From positions 124,001 to 188,000 of the forward strand of contig JASPKZ010007282.1 in NCBI GenBank assembly GCA_030220185.1: 64,000 nt of DNA, in the 5' to 3' direction. Every line of letters starts with the position of its first letter. The stretch's first letter is position 1. Under the pieces are notes generated by a model, which had not been told where the DNA came from, made no database searches, and saw only the letters and a list, made by a program, of their open reading frames with translations. Shown here piece by piece: positions 1 through 11,932 of the stretch. A program made the position numbers and the translations under genes. The DNA is from Diploptera punctata (taxonomy: Eukaryota > Arthropoda > Insecta > Blattodea > Blaberidae).

Positions 1-1391
1 AACGCCTTAATAATAATAAATAACCAATAAATAATGATAACAATAAATAATAAATAGAAACCTTACTAAGATAAGCTAATAATCTGTGAACTTAAACTAA
101 CTAATTTAAAAGTAAAACATCGGTAAATGGAACTAACTTAGGAAGCGAGTAGATAATCTTAATCGCTGCAATAAATTAAACCCAAAGATTATGAGAACCA
201 CAATTAAATATGGAACAACTACGAGTAATCTTAACAAACTAATTTGAATAATATTAATAATTAAATAATTAATAATAAAGCAGTTTGGCAGGTGTAAAGG
301 AGCATCAGATTACGAAGACAGGTCATGAGGTAAAAGAGGATGACCGAGACTCAGTGAATAACCAACGGGCAATCTGAGCTATAAAAGCAAAAACATGATA
401 ACTAATCGACATAATAATGAAAATAATGATAATAAAATATATTAATAATCATAATAATAATAATAATTCACGGAAAATTAATAATACAAATAATAATAAA
501 ATAATAATAATAATAATAATAATAATTCACAAACAATTAATAAACAATAATTAATAAACAATAATAATAATAATTCACAGAAATTAATAAACAATAATAA
601 TAATAATATTAATAATCATAATAAATTATAAACTAAGTGCAATAACAAATGATTAGCATCAGATGTTATATCGATACTTAAAGTAATAATTAATTATATG
701 AGGAACACTCAGATTTAAGGATTGCGGATAAATATTGAAGGACAAGGGCAAAAAAAAAATCGTAACACTGAGATACCAGATAGGACTAGCATTAATCCTG
801 GTATCGTATTTTAATAATAATCATAAATAAAACTAATTGCAATAACACAATGATAAGCATAAAACGTTATATTAAAGTAATAATTAATAATAGGAGAAAT
901 CATTAGATTAAAGGATGGCGGATATTATTAAAAGGAAAGAGGTCTAAAATGATCGTAATACTGAGGGATACCAGATAGGACTAGCGGTAATCCTTATATA
1001 GTATTTGAATAATAATAATTAATACCAGAAGTAAAGGAAGTAAACAACGTGAAAGGAGTGACAAACAAACATCGACGAATAAAACCAGGAAGATAAAACT
1101 ATTAATATTAGTGAAGATCCTAAACCTTAATAAAAAAATATAATAAAAATAAACCGCCCCGAATAATAATAATAATAATAAAAATAATAATAATAATATA
1201 ATACTAATAAACAATATTAACTATATTAATAATAATAATAATGATAATAATAATAATAAAAAGATAACAGACATCAGTAATAACCAATAAACCTTAACGA
1301 TCATAATAATAATAACAAAAAAATAAAATAAAATTACCAGTAATGATAATGCATAATGATAATAATGAAACCCAGTAAATTTAAAACTACC

Positions 1392-1427
<36 letters not shown>

Positions 1428-1480
1428 TGATATAAGGTCGCGGTAAATTAATAAACCACCACTAATAATGATGATTACAT
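1..1480. repeat. (AAT)n-rich low-complexity region
   Basis: Dense runs of AAT/TAA triplets recur, for example near 431-610, 1160-1260 and 1382-1425, separated by AT-rich DNA full of stop codons in all frames. No convincing gene is visible; a 77-residue minus-strand frame at 981-1214 is low-complexity Leu/Ile/Phe and looks like a by-product of the triplets. Confidence 0.8.
611..1010. repeat. Two-copy tandem repeat, period about 200 bp
   Basis: The segment at 611-812 and the segment at 813-1010 are diverged copies in direct order. Shared landmarks are aactaagtgcaataaca against aactaattgcaataacac (631 and 831, exactly 200 apart), agtaataattaat, and accagataggactagc before a final gtat-ttt block. 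The copies differ by many substitutions and small indels, so the duplication is old. Nothing coding is visible. Confidence 0.75.
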
Positions 1481-2945
1481 AAGAGCGAACTACCAGAAAT
1501 AAGACTTGTGTTTATGAATAAAATGAAAGATAACGGAAAGCCACAATCTCTATTTCAGCAATTAGGACTCATTTAAGAGTGAATGGGTTCCGGGATAAGT
1601 AAGTAGGCTAGTTCGCGAGAAGATAACGTGGAAGCAGTCCAGATAGAGGCACGTAGTATGTTAAGCCTATAGCGGAAGACGAATGATAGGTTCAATTAAC
1701 CAGCAGTTATGCCAACATGGAGGGTAGAAATTATTTTAACATTGCAAGAAATAAGGAGTGACAACAGTTCAGATTAGAGAGGGGAGGATGTGCATTATCC
1801 AACTTGGTTTTTAAAAAAAAAAGAGAACGGAAGAGGGGCATGTGAACTTAGGAAAATTTATAAACTTTTTGAAAACGCAGCGAAGAATAGGACAAGCGTT
1901 GTTTATTGTGCAGATTTCCCCCAGGAATTATCGAGTGACAAACATGCAGAAATGATCGAAAACACCATTAATTTATTCCCCATAGTAATTTTAGAAGATG
2001 GAGGTTAGGATACTTCACCGATAGTTGGGTGTCTTAACTCGATCTAGTGGAAAGTATTATCATATAAATTTGGGATTTCAAGGGGCTACACTGAATATAT
2101 TTCTAATGGAAATTACACACAATAATTAATATTTGGCTGATCATGACACTTGACTGAGATGCATACAGGAGGGAACAGAGAAAGGATCTGCGGCCGAGAT
2201 CCCTCCTCTGTACACCTTGATAGCACATCAGTGGGACTAGTGACCAGTTGAGAATAGACACACACACATGGGATTTGAAACTTATTTAAATAGTAAATGA
2301 CCACTAGATCGCTTTAAGACTCGCCAGACTTGGGCCTACAAATCACTCGGAACCATATAAAGATAAAAACGAGCGAATAGACTGTAACCTAGGTCAATCT
2401 TGGCTAAGCGATGTTAGAGAAATCGCACAGAAACCCACTATAAGTTAGAAGAGTAACAGAATTAGGATAGGAAGCAAGGGAGGCATTCTATCTTCGATGG
2501 AGGCCCGGCACATGCTAGAGCCACTGGGATAGAGATGCGAACCGCGACCCTTAGGAGATAAACAGTGCACAGACGAGAGAGACAGAGGAATAGGAAGAGT
2601 TAGGGAGTGCGCAATCGGAAGGTGGGACACCCCCGTAATAAAAGGATCTGGAGTCACCGACCTCCTCGGTGATCCTGGGGCACTGGCCATAAAAACCTTG
2701 GCGACTTGGCACTGACGTTTAGGACCAGGGAACAACAGCAGATAGAGAGTTAGGCATCGGAGAATGGAATATTAAACGAGAACACGGATTTCTCGAGGAA
2801 AATAAACTTTAGTCAAACACCCGGGTGATAATAAAGGTGAGCAAGATACGAACCCTGTCACGGGAAATCGGATCAAATCCACCCCCAATGACGCAACGGT
2901 GATTCGGTGAAGCCACTAGACATCAGAGGAAAATTCTGAAGGATC
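1480..2945. other. Unassigned DNA, no supported gene
   Basis: The longest frames here (1790-2008 plus, 72 residues; 2445-2735 minus, 96 residues) show no recognisable domain. The 1790-2008 frame is not low-complexity but is short and isolated, so I do not call it a gene. Confidence 0.4.
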
Positions 2946-2950
2946 AGAAT

Positions 2951-3720
2951 GAGCGGGAGTACGGTAGGGACAACTTGGGCCCCGAATGGCCAGGGCGGTA
3001 ATGGATCCTCTCCCTTGAGGCGATTCGCTCGAGTTTTCTTGGGCCCCGAAGGGAGTAAGGAACTAGCGCCGTCCCCCATTGAGGCGATTAGCTCGACGAG
3101 TCTGCTAGAATGCAAAACGGAAGAAGGCGGGAGTGCGGTAGGGACGAATTGGGCCCCGAATGGCCAGGGCGGTAATGGATCCCCTCCCTTGAGGCGATTC
3201 GCTCGAGTTTTCTTGGGCCCCGAAGGGAGTAAGGAACTAGCGCCGTCCCCCATTGAGGGCGATTAGCTCGACAAGTCCGCCGACTTGCCAAGACTTAGAA
3301 ATAAGCGATGGTCAGGGACCATCCAGAGTCAATAATGATGCCAGGAAATCCGCCGGCGGTGAGGAAGCGGGAAGAAATACCGCGAAGAAAGACGTACGCA
3401 CAGATAGAATATGGTCCTAACGGGAAGATAACAAATACTAGCAAAAATAACACCGGAAACATTAGTGCACTAGAGGGAACAGAAGGAAAATTGGGAAACG
3501 CGCATACATACGATTTGTGCCATCGACAGACAGAGCAAGAGGGGGTCAGAATGAGCGGGAGTACGGTAGGGACGAATTGGGCCCCGAATGGTCAGGGCGG
3601 TGATGGAACCCCTCCCTTGAGGCGATTCGCTCGAGTTTTCTTGGGCCCCGAAGGGAGTAAGTGAACTAGCGCCGTCCCCCATTGAGGCGATTAGCTCGAC
3701 GAGTCCGCCAGAATAAAAAC
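2951..3720 (+). repeat. GC-rich repeated unit of about 174 bp, three copies
   Basis: Copies start at about 2953, 3127 (174 bp later, directly adjacent) and 3555 (after about 250 bp of other DNA). Each holds ttgggccccgaa twice and two near-identical blocks, ttgaggcgattcgctcgag and ttgaggcgattagctcgac. The copies are far more GC-rich than their surroundings and about 95% alike by eye. Both strands stay open through much of them (105 and 126 residues), but the translations are simply the repeat and match nothing I recognise. They could be a short satellite-like block or pieces of an unknown element. Confidence 0.8.
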
Positions 3721-3724
3721 GGAG

Positions 3725-5140
3725 GAGGGACAGATTGACCTAGGATGGAAAGGGGAAGAGGACGACATAAAAACGAGAGGTTTAAACACCTATGGTGGTG
3801 TAGATAAGGTTTAAGCACACAAGCAGTCCTAAAGTAAAGTAGAGCCCCTAGGATACAGCAGAACAGAACTAACAGATAGGAGTAGTTCCGAGTGAAAGAA
3901 GAAGTAAGGAGAGAACCCAGGCGTAGGACGTGGGTAGAATATTTCAGAGTAAGAAGAAGGGAAAAATCGAACCCCAATAAATGATGATAGGTATGTAATG
4001 GGAAATCAAGGAAATCCCGGAAGTAAGATGTAGAAAAAAAAAGCAGTTAAATACATTTAGATCAAGAAACAATCAGGGAATAAAGTAGATACAAAACGTA
4101 AAAATAAAAGTATAAAAAGTTCAACAAATCAGCTATGAGAATTTGCCAATCAAACAAACAGTTCGGTGAGGTAAGAGTGTAAAGCACGCCGTATCAGAAG
4201 TTAGGGCAGCAGAAGGAAGAATGAGGACAAGGACTCAGGTTACGTAACATCACGGTGATTTCTAAAATTGAATCAGTGAGGAATTATGAGGTTAAACTAA
4301 GTGGATTGATATATATTAGCAGTAAGATCAGATAGTCCGGGAAAAATAGACCAATGAATAATGAAAACCTGAATCCCTGTCCAGACACAAGTCGCTTAAA
4401 AATCATATCTCAATTAAAGCCCAATTAAGACTAGGAAAGGGAGAGTTAAGAAATAGAGGCAGGTATTTCAGAAGTGGAGAAAGGAAAGAATGCTCTCAAA
4501 CTCAGGACCCTAAGGAAACGATGACAGAAATGCAGGATACGAGTATTAATTGGTGTTTGTAAGGACTAATTCGGCTTTGGTCAAGTAGCATTTACATGAT
4601 AAATAAGTGTAGTATATGTCTTTCCGGCTGATGTGAAGACGAGCGCACCCAGTCGAACCTAGGACTCTATTATAGAGAAAGGGACTAGATAAAACCCTTA
4701 GAATTAGGCAAAATTTAGGCTGCTAAGTATAGCAAGATATTGACCGATCTAATTATGGGAATTATGTGTATATATACACCTGAAGTACTGTCAAATTGAA
4801 AGTTTTAGGGAAGATACAACAAATTATTTAGAAACTGATATTTGTTGATGATGGCTATACACAGAATTGATAGGCATAAGAGCACTCTTTCCCGTTTTCC
4901 AGTTAATAAAAAACAAAAAAAAAATTGCAAAAAACAAATTTTGTTGTTTGTAACATTGAGATATGACTAACTAAAAGTAAATTTAGAGGAACTCAAACGT
5001 AGGGAAAATTATATAAAATAAAGATGTACATGGTTGCTCAAAAGAAATAAAAAAAAAAAATCGGGACATTTTGATTATAAGATAGGTGAGTCATCCCGAT
5101 AAAGCCCATAAGAATCAATGGTTTCATTTTCAAAGGCCCA
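3725..5140. other. Unassigned AT-rich DNA
   Basis: Purine-rich sequence on the plus strand without long frames. A minus-strand 103-residue frame (3666-3977) overlaps the GC-rich repeat and has no domain I recognise. None of the LINE or SINE families of the window is visible. Confidence 0.4.
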
Positions 5141-5143
5141 ACT

Positions 5144-5942
5144 TAAACCTATTAAGATAGACATGGTGTTAGACTGCGTAGTAATTACGAATAAACACAA
5201 CTACAAAAAAAAACGAATGTAAAGCAAAAGATAGAACCATTAATGCACCTATTAAGAATTACCATGGTGTAGACTCGTTATATTAGTAATTAAGAATAAA
5301 TAAACAACTACAAAAAAAAAACGAAAGTAAACAAAAGAGAGAACCATTAATGAACCTATTAAGAATACATCGCGTTGCGACTCGTGGTAAGTAAGACATA
5401 TAAACACAATACACAAAAAAAACACGAAAGTAGAGTAAAAAAGAAGAACCATTAATGAACCATTAAGGAATATCATGGCTGTGTAGACTCGTAGTAATTA
5501 AGAATAAACACAACTACAAAAAAAAAACGAAGTAAACAAAAGAAGAACCATTAATGAACCTATTAAGAATACATGGTGTAGACTCGTAGAAATTAAGAAT
5601 AAACACAACTACAAAAAAAAAAAACGAAGTAAACAAAAGAAGAACCATTAATGAACCTATTAAGATACATGGTGTAGACTCGTAGAAATTAAGAATAAAC
5701 ACAACTACAAAAAAAAAACGAAGTAGTAAAACAAAAAGAAGAACCATTAATGAACTATTAAGAATACATGGTGTAGACTCGTAGAAATTAAGAATAAACA
5801 CAACTACAAAAAAAAACGAAGTAAACAAAAGAAGAACCATTAATGAACTATTAAGAATACATGGTGTAGACTCGTAGAAATTAAGAATAAACACAACACT
5901 ACAAAAAAAAAAATCAAAGTTAAACAAAAGAAGAACCATTAA
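5144..5942. repeat. Minisatellite, about 8 units of 95-105 bp
   Basis: Units share agaaccattaatgaac, ctattaagaatacatggtg, tagactcgta, aattaagaataaacac and aactac followed by a run of 8-12 A and then cgaagtaaacaaaag. Units begin near 5232, 5341, 5446, 5545, 5641, 5740, 5835 and 5930, with a diverged half unit before. Differences are mainly homopolymer length and single-base indels. The minus-strand frame over 5514-5972 reads the repeat as FILNFYEST-type blocks; it is a product of the repeat, not evidence of a protein. Confidence 0.9.
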
Positions 5943-5974
5943 GACAAGAAAAACACATTTTGGCACGAACAACG

Positions 5975-8015
5975 ACTACACACATGCATGGATAGACTAT
6001 GCTCAAACTATATGAACACGACTGGGCCAACTAGAAGCGACGGAGGATGTTAAGTCACCTAGGACTTCCCCACACCACGAAACTTGGTCAGATCAGCTGA
6101 TATCAAAACAAAAGGAGGATGATAGGGTCTACGCGGGTACGACTTACTACATCAGGGATAGTCATTCAACATGGGAAATGTCCACCAGTCAATACGGTGC
6201 GACATGAGAGACCAAGCAAATACCTTAACCATATCAAACCGAACCTCTGATCGTCCGTGGATCATATAATAATTCCCACCAGTATTATGGGAAAAATTGG
6301 AAAATAAAACACATAAATCCTATTAAACCTATCCTCCGGATAATCCATGGCTCCTAAAAGAAATTGCTGGTCTCGAGAACTTCAAGGACAGACCCAGTAT
6401 CCGGCATGGCTCTCTCCCGGACGAAGAAAGATACCATCATCGAACGTGGTCCCAGGCATCGGATTCAACCAGGGATGCTGTAATAGATCAGCATGAGCGC
6501 GGACATGCGCGGCGCCAAACAAGAACTAAGTGCTCAAGTTTCTCGGTGAACGGGCTAGTGGAAAAGCCGAGTGTTGTGAAGAAAGTGATAAGCTCAAATT
6601 AAATATTTTAGGGGAAAAAAAATAATAATAAATAAAATTTTCGAACCTAAAGAAGTGTGCAAAGTAAATGAACACAAAAACAAAAACAACAAAGGAAAAG
6701 AAGAGGGAATAAGAATATGTAATTTGTGTTTCATGTATATTTTCTTGTTTCAGGTGCAGAGTGATAAGCTAATCCATTTTTTTCCCCTGCTGTCTAGCGT
6801 GTTTTTAACACAAATGACCGTGTAGCAATAAGATGGAGTAGGTAAACGTCATATGTCAAATGTTCCATATAGAAAGGAGAACTTCGGTAAAATAAGAGGA
6901 GAAAATGGATTAACTTAAGCACAATATTTCACCGTACATAATTATTTAAAGAGTGTTCATGTTGCATTTCTTGTTGTACACTAGTATTTTGGACGGGGTC
7001 AAACTTTGGGGAAAGGAAAAGGAGCTACACTGTAAGATCTAGGTAAGAAAAAAAAAGATCTCTAGAGCATGGTGTGTGGTCAAACGAAATTTCAAGAAGA
7101 TTTTATGGGGAACAACATACTATGGTTTATGATAACGGCCTGAAAAGGGTTTTTCTTTAAAAATCCCTTTGTCAGGGTTGAGGAAAGGGGAGTCTGTTAT
7201 AAATAGGATAATTTAGGATAATTTAGGACTAGATATTTTATTAATTATTTTAAATAGTATTAATATTATAGGTTTCATATTAGTAATATTATAGGTTTCA
7301 TATTAGACAGAATATGTAATCAGATTTACCTTGACTAGTACAGTTAGGTCTATATCAAATCATATACAGTTCAGTTGACGTTCTGGAAACATCCAAAACG
7401 AAATATAGCCTAAGGATGAGAAGGTCAAGGTTTCGCATTCAAAGACAGCAGGACCAATGTACCGTTAGTGCCTATGAACTTACTATCTTTGTGAAAGAGA
7501 GAGAGATTTACAGTTAGGCCATCAGAGTGGGAGTGATATAAGCGAAAAGTGACTGAACGGGGAGTCGTAGTTCTCAGCAGGCTGTGGTAAGTCTGCACAT
7601 GTTATTCTTAATAGGTTTAAAGTAGGGGCTTTGAAATGAAATCAAGATGGAAAGGGTTAGAAATAAAATTCAAGTAGTATGACGTAATATGGGTTGACCT
7701 CTCTCTCTCCCCTCCCCCATGAATATGTATTAGAATAAGTTAGGCTATTTTATTTATTTGTAATTAATTGTTTTTATTTATTTGTAATTAATTGCTCTTA
7801 TAATTTAAATATAGATGGTTAGTTAATTAGTTATTTATTTGTCACAAATACCCTCTATAAGTCATCAGCCATACCGCTCGGCTAACGTAATCCGTAGGTA
7901 AATCACACGATCTTACCGATCACTAGTAATCCATGGTCCAAAGGTCCTTTAAGCCCTAATTTAGCTAACCCTAACTATAACAACTCTTTACATCAATAAA
8001 ATCAGTTATGTCAAG
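5975..8015. other. Unassigned DNA with small direct duplications
   Basis: No supported gene. Small duplications are visible: aggataattt doubled near 7205, aatattataggtttcatatt twice around 7258-7300, and atttatttgtaattaattg twice around 7755-7795. The change towards the composition of the rest of the window occurs gradually in this stretch. Confidence 0.4.
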
Positions 8016-8019
8016 GATA

Positions 8020-8645
8020 TAATTTTAAAATGTCATAAGAAAAAACAAAAATAATAGAATTTTGACGAAATGAACATAAGATAAACAATCATAACTGACA
8101 ACAAACCTCTGGAGCAAGTAACACATTTTAATTATTTGGGTTATAATTTTACTATCGACACAAAAAAAACGGAAGGAGATATACATTTGAAACTGTCGAA
8201 ATTTCAAATGATATGCGGAACTGTATATAAAACATTAAAGGACAAAACAAGAAGAGATACTAGATTGAAGTTTTATAAAACATTATTCTATTTCTTTATG
8301 GGAGTGAAACTTGGGTAATGACAATAAAATTACAACATATAATACAAAGCGTAGAAATGAACTTCCTTAGAAGAACAAAGAAGGCTGCACAAGATTGGAT
8401 CGGATAAAGAATGAAGATATAAGAACAGAGTTAAATATATATCCACTGAATGATAAAATCAAGGAATATAGAAGTAAGTGGTTTAGACGTGTACAAAGAA
8501 TGAAGATTATCAAAAGCAGCATTTAACTACAAGACAAGAGGTTCAAGGGATGTAGGAACGCTAGTGAAAAGTTGGACAGAACAACAGGCGGAACAGACAA
8601 TTTGCCTAGCCCGTGAAGTGAAGAAGAAAAAGAAGAAGATTGTAT
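8020..8645 (+). pseudogene. LINE-C fragment, RT C-terminal part (RTE-like)
   Basis: Conceptual translation gives VTHFNYLGYNFT (8125-8160), then FYKTLF, MNFLRRT, a block matching RLDRIKNE-IRTELNIYPLNDKIK, and finally a basic KAAFNYKTRGSRD block near 8520-8560. This order (YLG box, fragment before the conserved ETW-type box, NFLRRT, GRP-type tail) is the region downstream of the RT active site in RTE-like LINEs. The frame is broken by several stops and shifts. The same family lies at 44400-47480 on the minus strand. It ends just upstream of a SINE-3 copy. Confidence 0.75.
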
Positions 8646-8723
8646 TACGTTTCTTGGAAATACGGAAGTATCTATTTAATATTAGTACTATTATTATTAT
8701 TTGTCAACATTATTGTTATTATT

Positions 8724-9026
8724 GGGGCACGCCGTAGCGTAGTGGTTAAGGCACTGAGCTACAAGCCGGAGGGTCGAGGGTTCAAGTCCCGTTGGGGTCA
8801 GGATTTTTAAACTGACCAAAACCCTCTGGCGGCACTATGGCCCTGGGGTCGACTCAGCCTCTAACGGAAATGAGTACCAGACGCTTGTTCTGGGGTAAAG
8901 GCGGCTGTCACGCAGGGCTGACAACCCGGCTGACATAAAGTGCCGATTGTCTAGAAAATGTTGGAGCCTTAACCTCCTACTACCCCAAGGGCCTCCTAAG
9001 GCCTGTTGTGGGATCACTTTACTTTA
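8724..9026 (+). mobile_element. SINE-3 copy, full length, tRNA-headed
   Basis: Begins ggggcacgccgtagcg, has an A-box-like tagtggttaaggc and a B box gggttcaagtcccg around 8775-8792, then a conserved body and an end reading ttgtgggatcactttact. A poorly conserved direct repeat of the flank (ttatttgtcaacattatt before, ttatttgttaacattatt after) suggests a target-site duplication of about 20 bp. It is followed by (TTA)n. The tRNA-like head is part of the SINE; it lacks a recognisable cloverleaf and is not a tRNA gene. Confidence 0.88.
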
Positions 9027-9044
9027 TTGTTATTATTATTTGTT

Positions 9045-9046
9045 AA

Positions 9047-9095
<49 letters not shown>
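9045..9095. repeat. (TTA)n microsatellite
   Basis: About 15 uninterrupted TTA triplets directly after the SINE-3 flank duplication. Confidence 0.95.
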
Positions 9096-9099
9096 TAGC

Positions 9100-9640
9100 C
9101 GATTTCACAATATTTTCACATCTTCCTGCACCAAAATAATCTACTTTCATTATCTTTCACATCTCTCTGTCATTCAAACCTCTATTGTTCAAATCTTTTT
9201 ATCCTGATGCTGCTCAAAACATCATCAACATAAGTTATTTTAGATGGGTGTTTGGCCAATCATAGATCACATTTATTGATTTAATATTAATTCAAGCCAT
9301 CTCATATTTAATATCCATCGTAAGAACGTGTTAACATATATCTGGAGTAGATTACTTATTTGTTTTGTAACTTTCCACGTTTCGCAGCCGTACAATAATA
9401 ATAATTATCTTACATAATTGATTACATATTCAGATCTTTATTTTAATTGATATATTTTTATTTTTCCCAACAATATACAACTCTATGAATTCTCCATTTG
9501 CCTGTTTAACACGTTCCAGGACTTCTGTTGCATCTCTATCTTTCGTAGTCGCACTTCCAATATTTATAACAGCTTACACTTCACTAATTGCCGGTCCATC
9601 TACATTAAAATTTGAATTTTTTTATACTGTCATTTCCATT
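9100..9640 (-). pseudogene. LINE fragment, RT C-terminal remnant
   Basis: On the minus strand, a block reading NIGSATTKDRDATEV followed by RVKQANGEFIEL (about 9480-9590) is followed downstream by LYGCETWKVTK (about 9375-9410). These are the YLGS-type block, the QANGAF-type block and the GCETW block that follow the RT domain in RTE-like LINEs. Stops interrupt all frames. Old and degraded; the subfamily is not assignable. Confidence 0.6.
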
Positions 9641-9766
9641 GTGTAGAATACATTTATTTTAAGTGCTGAATATATTTCTTCATTTCTTAATTTTGATATT
9701 TTATGTATTATAGTATTTATAAATATATGCATAAATAATTCGTAATTTATAAACTAATTATATAAT

Positions 9767-10070
9767 CCATCCATCCATAGCAATTCTAGCCGAAGGCAGG
9801 TCTTTCGCTGCAATCATAGCATTTTCATGCTATGCTTTGCAGCTTTACTAGGGAATTGCAGGTGTGGTAGCTTCCCGTTGCTTTCCACACCGGTGAAGGA
9901 TGATGATGATATTGGCCATATGATTTCGGGGACCGTTTGGGTCTTAAAGTTTTCCTGACATTTGTCTTACGGGTGAGGAGGAGAAACCCCGATAAAAACC
10001 TCACCCAGAAAAACTGCCCCACCCGCTGCTTGACAAGGCAGCACGCTACCTCGAGACCACATCGGTGGAC
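9767..10070 (-). mobile_element. SINE-1 copy with 11-bp target duplication
   Basis: The tRNA-like head is at the right end (ggtctcgaggtagcg region read on the minus strand), partly deleted at the B box; the tail is the (ATGG)n-type end at the left. The duplicated target aattatataat lies at 9756-9766 and 10071-10081. The body carries the diagnostic cacaccggtgaagg and tgacatttgtctta blocks shared by all SINE-1 copies. Confidence 0.9.
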
Positions 10071-10081
10071 AATTATATAAT

Positions 10082-10605
10082 AAAGATAAATATTATTGTA
10101 CAGATTTCAGAAACTTTATAAATTTCGATTCTTGAAAAGGATTTGATCGATTCATGATTTAAACTGTCAGAAAATTTCAATAATGGCAAACATTTGGTGC
10201 TCAATTTTAAATTAGTTATGTACTATTGTTTCAGTTTCAGACGAAATATGTTTATTTCACTTAAAACATGTTAATAAGTATTAATGAATCGTATAAAAAC
10301 TTTTCTTCATTCCAATTAAAAATGAATAAAAACAAGCTAATTGGCTCAAGTGGTAGGGTTTGGGACTCGAATTTAAATTTCCAGTGCTAATCAAGTTGTT
10401 AAGTTCTTTTTTTATTTCAAGCTTCCCTAGACATAAAGGCAAATACTGGGTTGAAGCTTGTGTGTTAACACCCATGTCATCATATTCACAATTTCATGTT
10501 ATAATTAAAATATAATTAAATGAGTGTTTTATACATAAAACATAATTATAACACAAAACACACAGCCTACTGAATGCACTAAAACATAAATCTTTAAATA
10601 ATAGT
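10082..10605. other. Unassigned AT-rich DNA
   Basis: No gene or known repeat seen. A phrase near 10335-10385 (ttggctcaagtggtaggg) resembles a tRNA-like head but lacks a clear B box. Confidence 0.35.
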
Positions 10606-10606
10606 A

Positions 10607-10722
10607 GTAGCAGGACTTCATTAAACTAAAAATAAGATACATACAATGTTATTTACAAATATGGGTCGCACAGGCAGCACGCCGTACGTGCTGTTGAGTC
10701 CCTATCAATAAAATAATGTCTA
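10607..10722 (-). mobile_element. Solo 3' end of the LINE seen at 30.2-31.1 kb
   Basis: Reverse complement shows cagcacgtacggc, gtgcgacccatatttgtaa and taatgaagtcctgctacta, closely matching the 3' terminus at 31020-31130. Only the last ~110 bp are present, as expected for extreme 5' truncation during target-primed reverse transcription. Confidence 0.75.
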
Positions 10723-10813
10723 GTAATAATATAAAGTAAATAGCACAAAAAATACTACAGATAACAATGCAATTACATATTTAATATGTATGTTAAATAT
10801 TATTTACTAGAGT

Positions 10814-10817
<4 letters not shown>

Positions 10818-10872
<55 letters not shown>
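10818..10872. repeat. (AAT)n microsatellite
   Basis: About 18 triplets directly before LINE-A. Confidence 0.95.
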
Positions 10873-10873
<1 letters not shown>

Positions 10874-11898
10874 GGAATTCAATATAGAAACTCATTCATA
10901 TACTTGACTTCATAAAGGCTTTTGACAAAATAGACAGAAATATATTATTACAAATTTTAGCTGATGATAACGTTCCACAACAATATAGCCTATTACTAAT
11001 ATCTTCAAGATCTATAAAGATAACGAAATCTCTATTAAACAAGATGGCAAACTATCTTCTTGGAAAAAGATCAATACTGGAGTAAGACAGGGATGTGGAC
11101 TTTCACCGGTGCTTTTCATTATACATATGAATAGAATAATAAACGAATGGAGGAAAACACAACGGGGATATATACCCATCAATAGGAACCTCAAACTCGA
11201 TGCTATTCTTTTTGCAGACGATTTAGCGCTTCTGGCACTTTCCGAAAATGATTTGCAACGATCAATTTATAATTTACAAAAAACAGCTCCAAATTTAATA
11301 TGGAAATATCAATTAACAAAACTAAAATTATGGCATTTCATGGGAAGTACCCCATACATAGTAAAATCTGTCTCCAGAATAAAATTTTAGAGAGATCTAA
11401 TCAATTCAAATATCTTGGATATTATCTCTCTATCTGGGATGAAAAGGATATCCCTGAAAAAAATTACTAGTTATAATAAAAGTTTGGGAATTATTAATCA
11501 AGTTATGAAACCATACCTTGTAAAAAAAACACCAGATTACGTTTATATAACACTTTGGCTAGACCAGTGTTGACCTATGGTAGTGAAGCATGGACACTAA
11601 AAAGACAACATGAAAGCAGAATAACGGCTTGTGAAATGAGATTCATGCGCAGAACAGCGGGTTACACCAGATGAGATCGGAAAAGGAACACCGATATCTT
11701 AAAAGAATTGAAGACTACGCCAATTTTGGAATATATTAAACAGTACAAACTAAATTGGAAACACCATCTTGAAAGAATGAGTTCAAATCGGATCTCCAAA
11801 GCTGTTTATAATTATATACCAAGAGGACGAAGAGGGAAAATTTTCTATAGGATCGTAACATGCCTTGGCCTAATATTTGGAAGAAGAAGAAGAATATA
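10873..11898 (+). pseudogene. LINE-A fragment: RT core to C-terminus (RTE-like)
   Basis: Reverse transcriptase pieces in order: LDFIKAFDKIDR (about 10905-10940), VRQGCGLSPVLF (11085-11115), LFADDLALLALSENDLQ (11208-11260), RPVLTYGSEAWTLKRQ (11560-11610), MRFMRRTAGYTR and ILEYIKQYKLNWKHHLERM (11635-11780), ending in IPRGRR. The FADD box holds the catalytic aspartates. The frame is broken several times and the N-terminal endonuclease is missing, so this is a 5'-truncated dead copy. The 3' end is gaagaagaagaag. A close relative of the C-terminal part lies at 23276-23700 on the minus strand. Confidence 0.85.
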
Positions 11899-11932
11899 AT
11901 AATAATAACAACAACTAATCGTTATGTCAGTC

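Noticed and set aside
1790..2008. 72-residue frame as a small gene
   Set aside because: Short, isolated, without homology I recognise, intron signals or context.
2873..3253. 126-residue Pro/Gly-rich protein on the minus strand
   Set aside because: The GC-rich repeat happens to be open on both strands; no domain, and the third copy does not continue it.
5514..5972. 152-residue repetitive membrane-like protein on the minus strand
   Set aside because: The frame is a translation of the 98-bp minisatellite poly(A) and spacer; unit indels change its frame.
8740..8795. tRNA gene on the basis of A-box and B-box-like sequences
   Set aside because: The sequence recurs as the head of SINE-3 with a long conserved body, and no proper cloverleaf is visible. 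The same applies to the heads of the SINE-1, SINE-2 and SINE-4 copies.
8724..9026. Using the SINE-3 flank repeat as an exact target duplication
   Set aside because: The flanks are TTA-rich with mismatches, so the match may be partly microsatellite; I report it only as likely.
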